The notes under the pieces were generated by a model. It was not told the origin of the DNA. It did no database searches and worked only from the letters and a program-made list of their open reading frames with translations. The translations under genes and the position numbers were made by a program. DNA of 64,000 bases from CAYZTY01 sp964444665 (GTDB lineage Bacteria > Planctomycetota > Phycisphaerae > Sedimentisphaerales > CAYZTY01): assembly GCA_964444665.1 (NCBI GenBank), contig CAYUIE010000001.1, positions 62,001 to 126,000 of the forward strand, in the 5' to 3' direction. Positions 37,174-46,406 of the stretch are shown piece by piece. How positions within the stretch are numbered: the first letter of the stretch is position 1; each line of letters begins with the position of its first letter.

Positions 37174-40113
37174 GTGGGAAATATACGATCGATTAAGTCA
37201 TTCATTTTTCTTGCCTTGCTTGTTTTTTTCACGAGCTCAACGAATGTAATGGCCGATGATATTGTCTACGCTGGCTCAATGGCATTCAAATCAAACGGAA
37301 GCGGACATGACGGCAACGGCTGGGTGTTATCGAGTAATGGCTATGTAGGCACTTTTATAGACGTTGAAATTGCGGGGTCGGTTATTATAACAATCAGGGC
37401 TGACGGCAGCATTGCAGGAGGGACGCTGCCGATAATGGACCTTCACGTTGGTGATTTTAACGATACGTGGAGCGTTGCTGACAACGGCAGCCCGCATAAC
37501 ATTTATAATGATTATGTTGCAGTATTTAATTTGCCCGTCGGCATGCATGCCGTCAGGGTCGAGTTTGTCAATGATTATACCATCAGTGGGGACCGCAATC
37601 TTTATCTTAAAAGGGTAACTTTTAGCGGCGCAACACTCGAGAACGATGCAAGCAGTGACAATGCACTTTCTACCGCGGACAATTATATTGATAAGTACCG
37701 AAAAGGAAAAGCGAAAGTTACCGTTACTATTGAAGATGCTAATGTGCCCGAAGGTACACCTGTACAGGTAGAGCTTATCAATCATGCATACAACTTTGGT
37801 GCCGCCGTGTATGGACACAGCAGTGTGCCTTCCTGGACTCTACCCAATCCTACGCCAGGGAGTGATAATTACAATTATCAGCAATTTCTCGACAGCCATT
37901 TTAATATGATAGTTCCTGAAAATTCCGGAAAATGGGAAAACAACGAATCAACTCGCGATGTGGTGACAATGAATGCGGTAGATGCTATACTCGATTACGC
38001 CGAGACTCACGGGCATCGGGCACGTATGCACTGCGCATTTTGGGACAATCAGCAGCCCAGTTGGGTCGATACTCTTAAAAACCAGGCTATCAGCGACCCC
38101 TGCGGTCCAAAACCCGCTGAGTACTGGGATGAAATGATGGAAAGAATAGACTATTATATCGCAGACCGAGCCCACCGACTTACCGACATAGACGGTATAA
38201 ACGAAAGTTACCATAAAGATATGCACACTCAGATATATGGCATCGATGGAGTCGCGGATATTTACAATGAGATGGTGGCCGCGTCGGCCGGCCAGGCTAA
38301 AATCGCGGTTAATGAATATGGCGTACTTGAGTATGGCGGCTACACAAACTGGTATCGTGAGCATATTGAGGAAATTATCAATGCCGGTGGAATTGTTGAG
38401 CTTATCGGCCTGCAAAACTACACCAGTTCCTACGGCTATGATGCCGTTGGCGTTTTTCAGAACCTGCAGCTATTTGCTGGCTTTGAATTGCCGATGATAA
38501 TTACTGAATTTGCCCTCGAGTCTGATTCTCCTGTTCCGAGTATCCTTACCGAAACTATGCGGTTCTGTTTCGGTAACGATATGACCGATGGATTCGTTAT
38601 GTGGGGATTCTGGGACCACCCCAATTGGATGTGGAAGAACGGCTCGGCACTTGTTGACGATAACTGGAACCTGACGGATTGTGGTGTGGCTTACGAGCAG
38701 CTTATGGCCCAGTGGGACACGGACGAAATAGTTTACGTGGACTCAAACAGCCAAATTGAGTTTACCGGTTTTTATGGAGAATACAACCTTACAGTAGATG
38801 GTCAGAGCTATTCGTTTACATTTGTTAAAGGTGAAGGTGTTTCTGAACCTGTCTTTAGAGTCTTATACGTGGATGACGATGCTCCCGGCGACCCGGCCCC
38901 GGGCAATCCTGATACCAGTGACCCCAACGAAAATGGTACACCTGACCATCCGTTTGATGCTATTCAGGAAGCGATAGATACGGCAGTGTACCGCGATACG
39001 ATACTTGTTCTGGACGGTACATATACCGGAGAAGGTAATCGGGATATAACCTACGGAGGGGAAGCAATGACTGTAAAAAGTCAAAACGGCCCGGAGATGT
39101 GTATTATTGATTGTCAGGGGACTACTCTTGCCCCCCATATCGGATTTATTTTTATCGACGGTGAAGACGGCAATTCGGTCTTGGATGGATTTACCATAAC
39201 CAACGGCTACGGTCATGATAATGGAGGCGCCATCCGTTGTGATAATGGCAGCAGTCCAATTATTAGAAACTGCATTCTTGTTGGCAACGTCTCCTCAGCG
39301 CCGGGTGGAGCCATTGGTTGCTCATACGAGTGCGGACCTACTGTTGATAATTGCCGTATCAGCGGTAATACCAGTCCTTTTGGAGGGGCAATCTATTGTG
39401 AAGAAAGCAGCCTTGTCTTACGCAACTGTTTGCTGGCAGATAATTCGGCAGATGACTGGGGTGGAGGTGTCTGTTCCGTTGACAGTAATCCCACTATAAA
39501 GAATTGTACGTTCAGCAACAACACGGCCGACTATGGCGGCGGCCTGTGCATTCGCGATTACGCAACCGCGACACTTAGTAACTGCATTCTGTGGGCTAAT
39601 ACGGCCAGCACAGGGCCTCAATTAGCAATTGGGGGTATAAATGTTACAGTTTCAGTATTATACAGCGATTTGGAGGGTGGCGAATCGGCAGTAGACGTTG
39701 GGGCAGGATGTGTACTGATATGGGACCCGAATAATATCGAACTTGACCCGAATCTTGTAAGCGTCGGCCATCCCGACGCTAACCAGCGAGACTATCATTT
39801 ATTACCCAAGTCTCCTTGTATTGATTCGGGAGACCCGGCAGGCAGCCATGTCGGCCAGTCTGATATTGACGGCAATTCCAGGGTTATCGCAGGACGCATT
39901 GATATGGGAGCGGATGAGTTTACTTGTGTTGGCGATCTGGATTACGACAGCACGGTAAACCTGTCTGACTTTACGGTTTTTGGGGCCTACTGGAGGGAAA
40001 CGGGCTGTTCAGGATGGGTTGGATGTGTCAAGGCAGACTTGGACAGGAATACAGACGTGAACCTGGAAGATTTGCAGCTGTTCATTCAGAATTGGCTTGT
40101 GATGGTTCCATAA
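37174..40113 (+). CDS. Secreted GH10 endo-xylanase-like enzyme with beta-helix and dockerin-like tail
   Basis: 979 residues from the GTG at 37174, preferred for its GGAGGAG site. A signal peptide (residues 1-28, ending MADD) leads to a carbohydrate-binding-like domain (about 30-150). The GH10 barrel (about 190-520) has NESYH with the likely acid/base Glu344 and ITEFAL with the nucleophile Glu445. GH10 enzymes cut beta-1,4-xylan. From about 580 to 910 there is a right-handed beta-helix of the Pbl/NosD kind (repeats like NCTFSNNTADYGGGLC), and the end is a two-loop dockerin-like module (GDLDYDSTVNLSDF, ADLDRNTDVNLEDL). The barrel plus helix combination is unusual. It may be held on the cell surface. 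Confidence 0.88.
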   Translation: MGNIRSIKSFIFLALLVFFTSSTNVMADDIVYAGSMAFKSNGSGHDGNGWVLSSNGYVGTFIDVEIAGSVIITIRADGSIAGGTLPIMDLHVGDFNDTWSVADNGSPHNIYNDYVAVFNLPVGMHAVRVEFVNDYTISGDRNLYLKRVTFSGATLENDASSDNALSTADNYIDKYRKGKAKVTVTIEDANVPEGTPVQVELINHAYNFGAAVYGHSSVPSWTLPNPTPGSDNYNYQQFLDSHFNMIVPENSGKWENNESTRDVVTMNAVDAILDYAETHGHRARMHCAFWDNQQPSWVDTLKNQAISDPCGPKPAEYWDEMMERIDYYIADRAHRLTDIDGINESYHKDMHTQIYGIDGVADIYNEMVAASAGQAKIAVNEYGVLEYGGYTNWYREHIEEIINAGGIVELIGLQNYTSSYGYDAVGVFQNLQLFAGFELPMIITEFALESDSPVPSILTETMRFCFGNDMTDGFVMWGFWDHPNWMWKNGSALVDDNWNLTDCGVAYEQLMAQWDTDEIVYVDSNSQIEFTGFYGEYNLTVDGQSYSFTFVKGEGVSEPVFRVLYVDDDAPGDPAPGNPDTSDPNENGTPDHPFDAIQEAIDTAVYRDTILVLDGTYTGEGNRDITYGGEAMTVKSQNGPEMCIIDCQGTTLAPHIGFIFIDGEDGNSVLDGFTITNGYGHDNGGAIRCDNGSSPIIRNCILVGNVSSAPGGAIGCSYECGPTVDNCRISGNTSPFGGAIYCEESSLVLRNCLLADNSADDWGGGVCSVDSNPTIKNCTFSNNTADYGGGLCIRDYATATLSNCILWANTASTGPQLAIGGINVTVSVLYSDLEGGESAVDVGAGCVLIWDPNNIELDPNLVSVGHPDANQRDYHLLPKSPCIDSGDPAGSHVGQSDIDGNSRVIAGRIDMGADEFTCVGDLDYDSTVNLSDFTVFGAYWRETGCSGWVGCVKADLDRNTDVNLEDLQLFIQNWLVMVP

Positions 40114-40250
40114 CAATACGACTACAGCTATAGCTGTCATTGTATAAAATAGCGTTTGGTTTGGGGGCCTTATGCCAAGGGGGGCGATATCTTGATGTAA
40201 TTCTGTAATAGGCAGGCATAAGATAACCAGCCGGCGCAGTTAGTGTGTAG

Positions 40251-41084
40251 CTATTGGACATAAGTGGCAAACTTTTCCATCACAAGCCTTGTGTATTTGC
40301 CTACCTTACCGGAGCCAATGATTTTATCGTTAAGTTTCACAACGCCGACGATGTCCTTTGTGGAGACGGCAATGAAAAGCTCATCCGCACAAGCCGCCTG
40401 TTCGACGCTTAGATATTTTTCAATTAGTTCCATCCCGATTTGTCCGGCTGCTTTGATAGCGTATTTTCTGGTAATGGAAGGCAGGATGTTTGCCGTAAGT
40501 GGCGCGGTCTGAATTACCTTGCCGGTCACGGCGAAAAACGCCGAGCCGGCACCTTCAGTTATCAGGCCTGCCTTATCGACCAATATCGCCTCTTCGCAGC
40601 CCTTTTTGGTGGCATCCAGCCGGGCCAATACGTTAGGCAGCAGGTTTAGTGACTTGATATCGCATCTTTGCCATCGACAGTCCGGAAAAGTAGAGACGGC
40701 GATTCCCTTTGTTTTCTGGTCGATGAAATCGGCAAGCTCGGTAATAGTGAGGAAAAAATTAGGCTTAAGCTCTTTCGAAGCAATGTGATTTCTGGGTGCT
40801 GAGCCGCGTGTAACATGGAAATAGATCTTGGCGTCGGCAATACCGGCTCGGTCAAAAGCATCGAGCAGTTGTGAGCGGATTTGCTTTATATCAATGCCAT
40901 GTATCTCGATTTTGGTCAGGCTCTGGGCAAATCTTCCCAGGTGCTCATCCAGTGCGAAGATTTTACCCTTGTAGCTGCGTAGAACTTCGTATACGCCGTC
41001 GCCGAAGAAGATTCCTCGGTCCAGGTAAGCTGAATCGACTTGGGCCATCGGCAGAATTTTATTCTGTATAACGGCTATTTCCAT
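40251..41084 (-). CDS. dat: D-amino acid transaminase (class IV PLP aminotransferase)
   Basis: 277 residues, the usual length of bacterial D-alanine transaminase. FFGDGVYEVLRSYKGKIFAL near the N-terminus, the PLP lysine Lys144 in RCDIKSLNLLPN and Glu177 in LITEGAGSAFF match the family position for position. It converts D-alanine and 2-oxoglutarate to pyruvate and D-glutamate, giving D-glutamate for peptidoglycan. A branched-chain transaminase is a less likely alternative because the RW-RCDIKSLNLLPN phrase is typical of Dat. It is divergent from rplU. Confidence 0.88.
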   Translation of the reverse strand: MEIAVIQNKILPMAQVDSAYLDRGIFFGDGVYEVLRSYKGKIFALDEHLGRFAQSLTKIEIHGIDIKQIRSQLLDAFDRAGIADAKIYFHVTRGSAPRNHIASKELKPNFFLTITELADFIDQKTKGIAVSTFPDCRWQRCDIKSLNLLPNVLARLDATKKGCEEAILVDKAGLITEGAGSAFFAVTGKVIQTAPLTANILPSITRKYAIKAAGQIGMELIEKYLSVEQAACADELFIAVSTKDIVGVVKLNDKIIGSGKVGKYTRLVMEKFATYVQ

Positions 41085-41166
41085 AATGGCGTCCCCGCGA
41101 TATCATTTTGAGAGATTCTATCCACTTGTTGCAATGATTGCTAAGAAAAATCATTGAATAATTTGC

Positions 41167-41195
41167 TTTACAATCCGGCCGGGACCATTTAAAAT
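41167..41195 (+). promoter_or_regulatory. Sigma-70-like promoter of rplU
   Basis: TTTACA at 41167-41172 and TAAAAT at 41190-41195 are 17 bases apart and lie 36 bases before the GTG start. An AAAGGAG site sits just upstream of that start. Confidence 0.55.
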
Positions 41196-41231
41196 ACTTA
41201 TTCGTACCGCAAGAATTAAAGGAGTTTTCAG

Positions 41232-41561
41232 GTGTATGCGATAATAGAACAGGGCGGAAAGCAATACAAGGTCGCCGAGGGCGACGTAATCAATATTGAG
41301 CTGATGGATGTCCCGGAGAAGGCAAAGAGTATCGATTTGGACAAGGTTTTGTTCGTAAGTGACGGTGGCAAGACAAAAATCGGCCGCCCATATCTGTCGG
41401 GGGCAAAGGTGGTTGCCAAATTTGCCGACGGCCCGGCGGGCGCGATTACTAAGGGGCCAAAGCTTTATCCTATGAACTTTCGCAAACGTAAGAACAGCAG
41501 CAGACGCATAGGACACCGGCAGAAGTATCTGCAGGTGATAATCGAGAAGATAGAAGCTTAA
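41232..41561 (+). CDS. rplU: Large ribosomal subunit protein bL21
   Basis: 109 residues from a GTG start with AAAGGAG upstream. The N-terminus YAIIEQGGKQYKVAEGD and the C-terminal RKRKNSSRRIGHRQKY are diagnostic of L21, which binds 23S rRNA in the large subunit. In most bacteria rplU is followed directly by rpmA (L27). Here no L27 gene follows, and the next gene is on the other strand. Confidence 0.96.
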   Translation: MYAIIEQGGKQYKVAEGDVINIELMDVPEKAKSIDLDKVLFVSDGGKTKIGRPYLSGAKVVAKFADGPAGAITKGPKLYPMNFRKRKNSSRRIGHRQKYLQVIIEKIEA

Positions 41562-41706
41562 GAGGACTAACGTACTTACGACGAGTTACTCTGACTTTTT
41601 TCTTTACACCGGAAGGGCACCTGCTTTTATCCCACAAATCTACTACCGGTGCTTAAAGTTTGTCCTGAGTAAATGAAAGGTTGTAGATACACCTGATGAA
41701 GAACTC

Positions 41707-42360
41707 TCAGCCTGCTACGACTTTCGATTTATACTCACGAATTATTTTGCCGGCGTACTTCTGCCATTGTTCCACACTGTGTTCGATAAAGTAGTCGAAC
41801 GATGCATCGTCGACTAACTGACCGAGCAAGGCCTTGCGTTGAGCCGGGTCGGAAAGTTCTGTTATGACCTGCTTACGCAATTTCATTAATTCATCGAGGA
41901 ATTCACCGTGCTGGGCGGTAAAGATTTTTCCAAGCGTTTTTCTTAAATGGCCCGAGTAGGCCGGGCACCACCCCTCTGTGGAAATGGCTATCTGCAAGCT
42001 GCCTCTGTTTACAACGGCGGGAATGAAGAAGTCACAATACTCCGGGGCATCGACAACGTTACAGAGCACCTGTAGTTGCTGACAGTCCTTGTGGATTTGG
42101 CGGTTAACCTCCGGGCTATTTGTGGCCGCTATTGCAAGTAGTGCGCCGGCAAGATACTCTTTACTATACCTTCCTCTGATTATTTTGATATTTGCTCGAC
42201 GGCAGATTGCCTCGAGGACAGGGTCTATTTCCTCGGCGATGACTATTAAACGTGCACCGGCGTCAAGCAGCGTCTGAGCTTTCCGCGCCGCAACAATCCC
42301 ACCGCCTATCAGGACAACACGCTGATTGACCAGCTCAAGAAATATAGGATATTTAGCCAT
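41707..42360 (-). CDS. Precorrin-2 dehydrogenase / sirohydrochlorin ferrochelatase (siroheme synthase N-part)
   Basis: 217 residues from the ATG at 42360; a longer frame to 42435 lacks the family N-terminus. FLELVNQRVVLIGGGIVAARKAQTLLDAGA is the NAD-binding start typical of CysG-N and Met8. LLAIAATNSPEVNRQIHKDC and NVVDAPEYCDFFIPAVVNRGSLQIAISTEG follow the family order. It oxidises precorrin-2 to sirohydrochlorin with NAD, and in two-function members also inserts iron to give siroheme, the cofactor of sulfite and nitrite reductases or the start of alternative heme synthesis. No other tetrapyrrole gene is adjacent. Confidence 0.9.
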   Translation of the reverse strand: MAKYPIFLELVNQRVVLIGGGIVAARKAQTLLDAGARLIVIAEEIDPVLEAICRRANIKIIRGRYSKEYLAGALLAIAATNSPEVNRQIHKDCQQLQVLCNVVDAPEYCDFFIPAVVNRGSLQIAISTEGWCPAYSGHLRKTLGKIFTAQHGEFLDELMKLRKQVITELSDPAQRKALLGQLVDDASFDYFIEHSVEQWQKYAGKIIREYKSKVVAG

Positions 42361-42529
42361 AACATAAACTATTATAACTGATAAGCGCAAAATCCACAAG
42401 AGAGAATAGATATAATAAGCCTTCCGGGTGTGCATAATTCAGGTTGAGCTACCGGAGCAAGCTATACGGATACCTTTGGGCTGCTTGCCAAAACGAGCGG
42501 CTCTTGGCTTTCCGGGTAGTGCGGCAGGA

Positions 42530-42649
42530 TTAATTCGCCTTCGGCTTACAGGTACATTGAGCCGATGGCTTGCCGCAGCCGGAACAGACCTTATTTTTAA
42601 TAGGTCGGCCGCACTTTTTGCACGCCGTGCATCCACAGCTTTGACACAT
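42530..42649 (-). CDS. Small cysteine-rich zinc-ribbon-like protein (39 residues)
   Basis: The frame starts at an ATG with a strong GAGGAG site 8 bases upstream and encodes 39 residues with nine cysteines, mostly in pairs: CQSCGC, CKKCGR, CSGCGK and CTCK. The arrangement suggests one or two knuckle-type metal sites. No family name is assigned. Its role is unknown: small ribbons like this may bind RNA, DNA or a partner protein. It lies upstream of the siroheme gene on the same strand, about 170 bases away. Confidence 0.7.
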   Translation of the reverse strand: MCQSCGCTACKKCGRPIKNKVCSGCGKPSAQCTCKPKAN

Positions 42650-42765
42650 TCTCGATTCTCCTCAAAAACTTCGTAATATATTACTGAGTATAGAGAAGAA
42701 AATCAATTTCTCATTTATTTTTTTTAACTACCTTCCTTTATTTAATTTTTTAGGTTGTCCAGTAG

Positions 42766-42785
42766 GGTGGGGCCTTTGCCCCACC
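42766..42785 (-). terminator. Hairpin downstream of the toroid/DUF11/dockerin gene
   Basis: GGTGGGGC and GCCCCACC form a perfect 8-bp stem with a 4-base loop, 27 bases past the stop of the long minus-strand gene. There is no U-run directly after it, so it may be a weak terminator or RNA-end stabiliser. Confidence 0.45.
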
Positions 42786-42812
42786 ATAATTCTACAGTTC
42801 TTGCATTATACA

Positions 42813-45800
42813 TCAGGGATTGCAGGGTACACAATGCAGCCAATTCTCAACGAAAAGCTCCAGGTCATACCAGTTGACATAACAGTCGCGGTTAAGGTCA
42901 CCGGGGATTCCAAAGCCGTAATTATATACATCTGAGCAGTTGTTAACTACCAAAGTTGAGTCGTAGGCAATCTGGAAGCCCAAAATGTTATAGTAAGCCC
43001 CATTTTGTCTCAACCTTAACCTGTGATATCCCGAAAAAAGCATAAAGTCAATGTAGTTGGTCCAGTAAATGGCATTAGCGTCGGTTTCCGCCGGAGACAT
43101 CTCCTCATACTTTTCCAGTTCCATTTCGCCTAATTCGACGCTTTGGTCAATGAAGACTCCGATATCGGCTGGGCCCCACCAGCAGTTAACGAGCGCTCTT
43201 ACCTTATACATAGCTTTGGTATCTGTAGTAGCAATAAGGTCATATTCCATCCACTCGCCGCTCTCGACATAAGACATATAACCGTCAACAACCCAAGCCT
43301 GATTATCGACATAGCCAATCAAGGGCTCGCTCGCACCGGTCCACATAGCATCAGGCCCGTCGTAGTCAGGCTCGCCTGCCAGTGCATTCGTCTCATAATA
43401 AGCGTCGTAATCACCGCAAAGCAGATTTGTGCGATTGGAGCTGCCCATCATTTTTATCACAGCCATAGGTATTTCTACCGGCCATGTACCTTTTACTTTT
43501 TTGCGATATTCATTACCACCAGGTACCTCCTTTGCTACAATGCAGGGGTCAGCAGGCAGACCGGCGGCCCGCACGCGCCTTTTTACACTTGCAAGCTGGA
43601 TACCGTCAATCTGATTGTTGTAACCAATGACAAGGCAGTTGGGGTCTGTAAAGTATTCCTCATAATCAATATAATTGGGGTCCTGTCCGTTGGCATTACG
43701 CGTATCGGTGCCGCCAACCCAGACATCAGAAAACTTTACGTAGTTATCGCCTTCGACCCAGTTATTCTCATTGTTTACTCCAGTCAATGTGTTCGGGCCG
43801 AAAATATTCCCCTTACCGTCGCGCATAATAACTTGTCCGTTCGGAGCACCAGCTATCGTGATATAAACGTCAAAGATACCTCCGTAAGCCCAGTTTCCAT
43901 AGATGTACAATTTGGGGAATAGATTTGGATCTGTGCCTGTGTAGTCGCTTACGAAGCCATCACCGAGAAGTTTACCCATTCCTGATTCTCCTGAAATGTA
44001 GCTGTGACTACAGGGATCGACGAGGAAGACGGCCTTTGCGTAGGTTGCCGGGCTTCCGGGTACGCCGATATTCTTACATCTGGGCGAGGTAAATAAGCGA
44101 CCTTCTCCCTGGTAATAAGTCTTCCAAGGCTCATCAATATCCCAGTTTGAATTTGCGACTGGCCCCTGACCAATGTAAGGTGGGTCGTTTACTTTGCCGG
44201 TTAAATCGATATTGATTACTTCATAAACAACCTCGGGTCCTCCACCATTCAGCCAGGGCTTTTCACAACTGGCGTCACCCGGCTCGATGCATCGCCACCA
44301 GTCATCAGCGAAAATGGCATAATCCCTGAAATTTATTCTGACTCTACATTTAGTGCAGGACAAGATGTTGCCCATAAGGTCGCCTGTCATTTGACAGCAG
44401 TTTGTGATTATTCCATTTGGCTCAGCCTTTGTATTTACCTGAACCCTCAGGCTAAAACAGCCGTAAGCATCAGGACCAAGTTCGCCTAAATTCCAGGTAA
44501 CTGTATGAGAGAGGGAATTATAGTCTGTTGCACCTCCTGCCGAGACAAAATTCACTTCGGATGGCAAAAAATCGATGATTGCGACGTTTGTATCGTTGCA
44601 ACCGTTAGCAGCATAGCATATTGTATAGTTTATGTAATCACCGATGACGACACAGCCGACATCACTAACCTTCGTAAGAGTTGGACAACGTGCACAGGTT
44701 GATTCACATGCCTTGAATAAGGTCGCCTCGCCGCTTTTTATATCGCAGCAATTTGTGATTGTAATACACCGCTCAATGTTTTCTTTCACCTGGACTGTTA
44801 ATGTAAAGCAATTTGCATCACCTGGCGAAATTGTTCCGATTTGCCACGTAACGGTATGGTTGGCGTCGTTGTAATCCCCCGGAGGCGAAGATGATACGTA
44901 ATTTACCTCCTCCGGAAGATAGTCAATAATATTAACATCATTGATAACCAGTAAATTCGGCTCGTTGGAATAGCTGTAACAAATTGTGTATGTTATTTCA
45001 TCCCCCGGCCCGACACAATCTCCATCATTGACATCATCAACCTTGGTCAACTCTATGATTGGTGGCCTTGGTCCTGAAGTCGGCATTTCAAGAGCCAGTA
45101 ATGCCCACTCGGTACCCAAGACATTGCCATAAGAACTATACCAATAGCCGGTACTTTGCTGTGTATTGATAAGATTATCAGCGAAATCAGAATACCAGTC
45201 CCTTTCATTGCCATCAACCACTATCGTGTTGACATCACTGTACCACAGACCATTAGCAGCGCAATACATTGCCTGACAGTCACCGCTCCAACCTGAACTC
45301 CAGTTTCGACCGATATATGCTAAAGCCCGCTGAAAATTCGGGTCTTCTGGAGTAATTTCTGCAAACGTCATTTGAAAAATGAGATTGCCGGTTCTCAAAA
45401 TATTAGCGCTCCCCGGTGCTGTATAGCCGGAGCCGCCGTCATCTGCGCCACCATCTGTTTGAATGTAGTCAATCCAGATTTTCAGCTCATCTTTTACAAA
45501 CTGTGGAATGGTGCAGTTAAAACCATATCGCGGTGACTCCGCATAACCCAAACCAGAAACTGCAAAACCGGCACATGAGTTGTCTGCTCCTGAATTCGGG
45601 GAGTACCGCCAGCCGCCTCGTCCGCTACCACTATCACACTGGCCGAAGGCCATATAATCCACCATATCAACCAATACCTGTTTGTAGGTCCAGCCGTTTA
45701 CCGGTGAGCCGGGCGAGTCAACTAACCTATCCGGATTCCGACTGGCCGCAATGGTCATCATTACAATTCCGGTTTCGTATATTGGGAGATTAGTATTCAC

Positions 45801-46175
45801 ATACACCCCACTGCCATCCCCATCAGTATCAGGATTACCAGCTGGCTGGTTTGGAGTACTGATAATACTCATCTGACTGAACAGATACTCTAATCCATTC
45901 TCCACGTTCTCCTTATATGGATAGCAGGGGTCAAACGGTGTATATCTAAGTTCGAACGCTCGTTCTTCCAGTTTAATCAGTGCAAGGCCTGTCGGCCCAG
46001 CTATGTAACTGCCATCTTGCCAATATCCAGCCGGATTTTGTTGATCAACTAACCAGGCAACACCATCGTCGATTGCTTCCTCGATTTCGGCTGGTGTTGC
46101 TGCAATTATGGTGCTGCCAATACTGGTGATGAGGAAAATGAGAGATAGAAATAAAAAAGACTTTTTCGGTGACAT
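42813..46175 (-). CDS. Secreted multidomain protein: alpha/alpha toroid, DUF11 repeats, dockerin-like tail
   Basis: 1120 residues from the ATG at 46175, which has AAAGGAGG 6 bases upstream. A signal peptide (1-28) is followed by a prenyltransferase/squalene-cyclase-type toroid (about 30-345, with DGVAWLVDQQNPAGYWQDG and GTEWALLALEMP). Two DUF11-type adhesion repeats follow (about 360-560, LTKVDDVNDGD, ITYTICYSY, IIDYLPEEVNYVSSSPPGDYND). A half dockerin (INFRDYAIFADDWWRC) marks the middle. The C-terminal half holds a CBM-like region (EYDLIATTDTKAMYKVRAL, YHRLRLRQNG), and the end is GDLNRDCYVNWYDLELFVENW. Function is unknown. The toroid fold occurs in enzymes and in carbohydrate-binding or protease-inhibitor-like proteins. 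It is surely exported. Confidence 0.8.
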   Translation of the reverse strand: MSPKKSFLFLSLIFLITSIGSTIIAATPAEIEEAIDDGVAWLVDQQNPAGYWQDGSYIAGPTGLALIKLEERAFELRYTPFDPCYPYKENVENGLEYLFSQMSIISTPNQPAGNPDTDGDGSGVYVNTNLPIYETGIVMMTIAASRNPDRLVDSPGSPVNGWTYKQVLVDMVDYMAFGQCDSGSGRGGWRYSPNSGADNSCAGFAVSGLGYAESPRYGFNCTIPQFVKDELKIWIDYIQTDGGADDGGSGYTAPGSANILRTGNLIFQMTFAEITPEDPNFQRALAYIGRNWSSGWSGDCQAMYCAANGLWYSDVNTIVVDGNERDWYSDFADNLINTQQSTGYWYSSYGNVLGTEWALLALEMPTSGPRPPIIELTKVDDVNDGDCVGPGDEITYTICYSYSNEPNLLVINDVNIIDYLPEEVNYVSSSPPGDYNDANHTVTWQIGTISPGDANCFTLTVQVKENIERCITITNCCDIKSGEATLFKACESTCARCPTLTKVSDVGCVVIGDYINYTICYAANGCNDTNVAIIDFLPSEVNFVSAGGATDYNSLSHTVTWNLGELGPDAYGCFSLRVQVNTKAEPNGIITNCCQMTGDLMGNILSCTKCRVRINFRDYAIFADDWWRCIEPGDASCEKPWLNGGGPEVVYEVINIDLTGKVNDPPYIGQGPVANSNWDIDEPWKTYYQGEGRLFTSPRCKNIGVPGSPATYAKAVFLVDPCSHSYISGESGMGKLLGDGFVSDYTGTDPNLFPKLYIYGNWAYGGIFDVYITIAGAPNGQVIMRDGKGNIFGPNTLTGVNNENNWVEGDNYVKFSDVWVGGTDTRNANGQDPNYIDYEEYFTDPNCLVIGYNNQIDGIQLASVKRRVRAAGLPADPCIVAKEVPGGNEYRKKVKGTWPVEIPMAVIKMMGSSNRTNLLCGDYDAYYETNALAGEPDYDGPDAMWTGASEPLIGYVDNQAWVVDGYMSYVESGEWMEYDLIATTDTKAMYKVRALVNCWWGPADIGVFIDQSVELGEMELEKYEEMSPAETDANAIYWTNYIDFMLFSGYHRLRLRQNGAYYNILGFQIAYDSTLVVNNCSDVYNYGFGIPGDLNRDCYVNWYDLELFVENWLHCVPCNP

Positions 46176-46406
46176 TTTTGTACCTCCTTTTACGTTGGCG
46201 TTATTTCGCAAAAAACGCATTTGTTAAAAAAAGCAGAAAAAAATACGGTATGTTTTAGGAATTTACGGTATTAAGAGTTATTTGTAAAGTAAATTTTTAG
46301 ACTTTACTTACATTTTTTTGATATTCAGGAAAATTGCTGACTTGATAATTAAGGATGTTTGAAAAAGACCTGGCAGGAAAAGGTAAGAAACGGCATTTCT
46401 GCTTTT

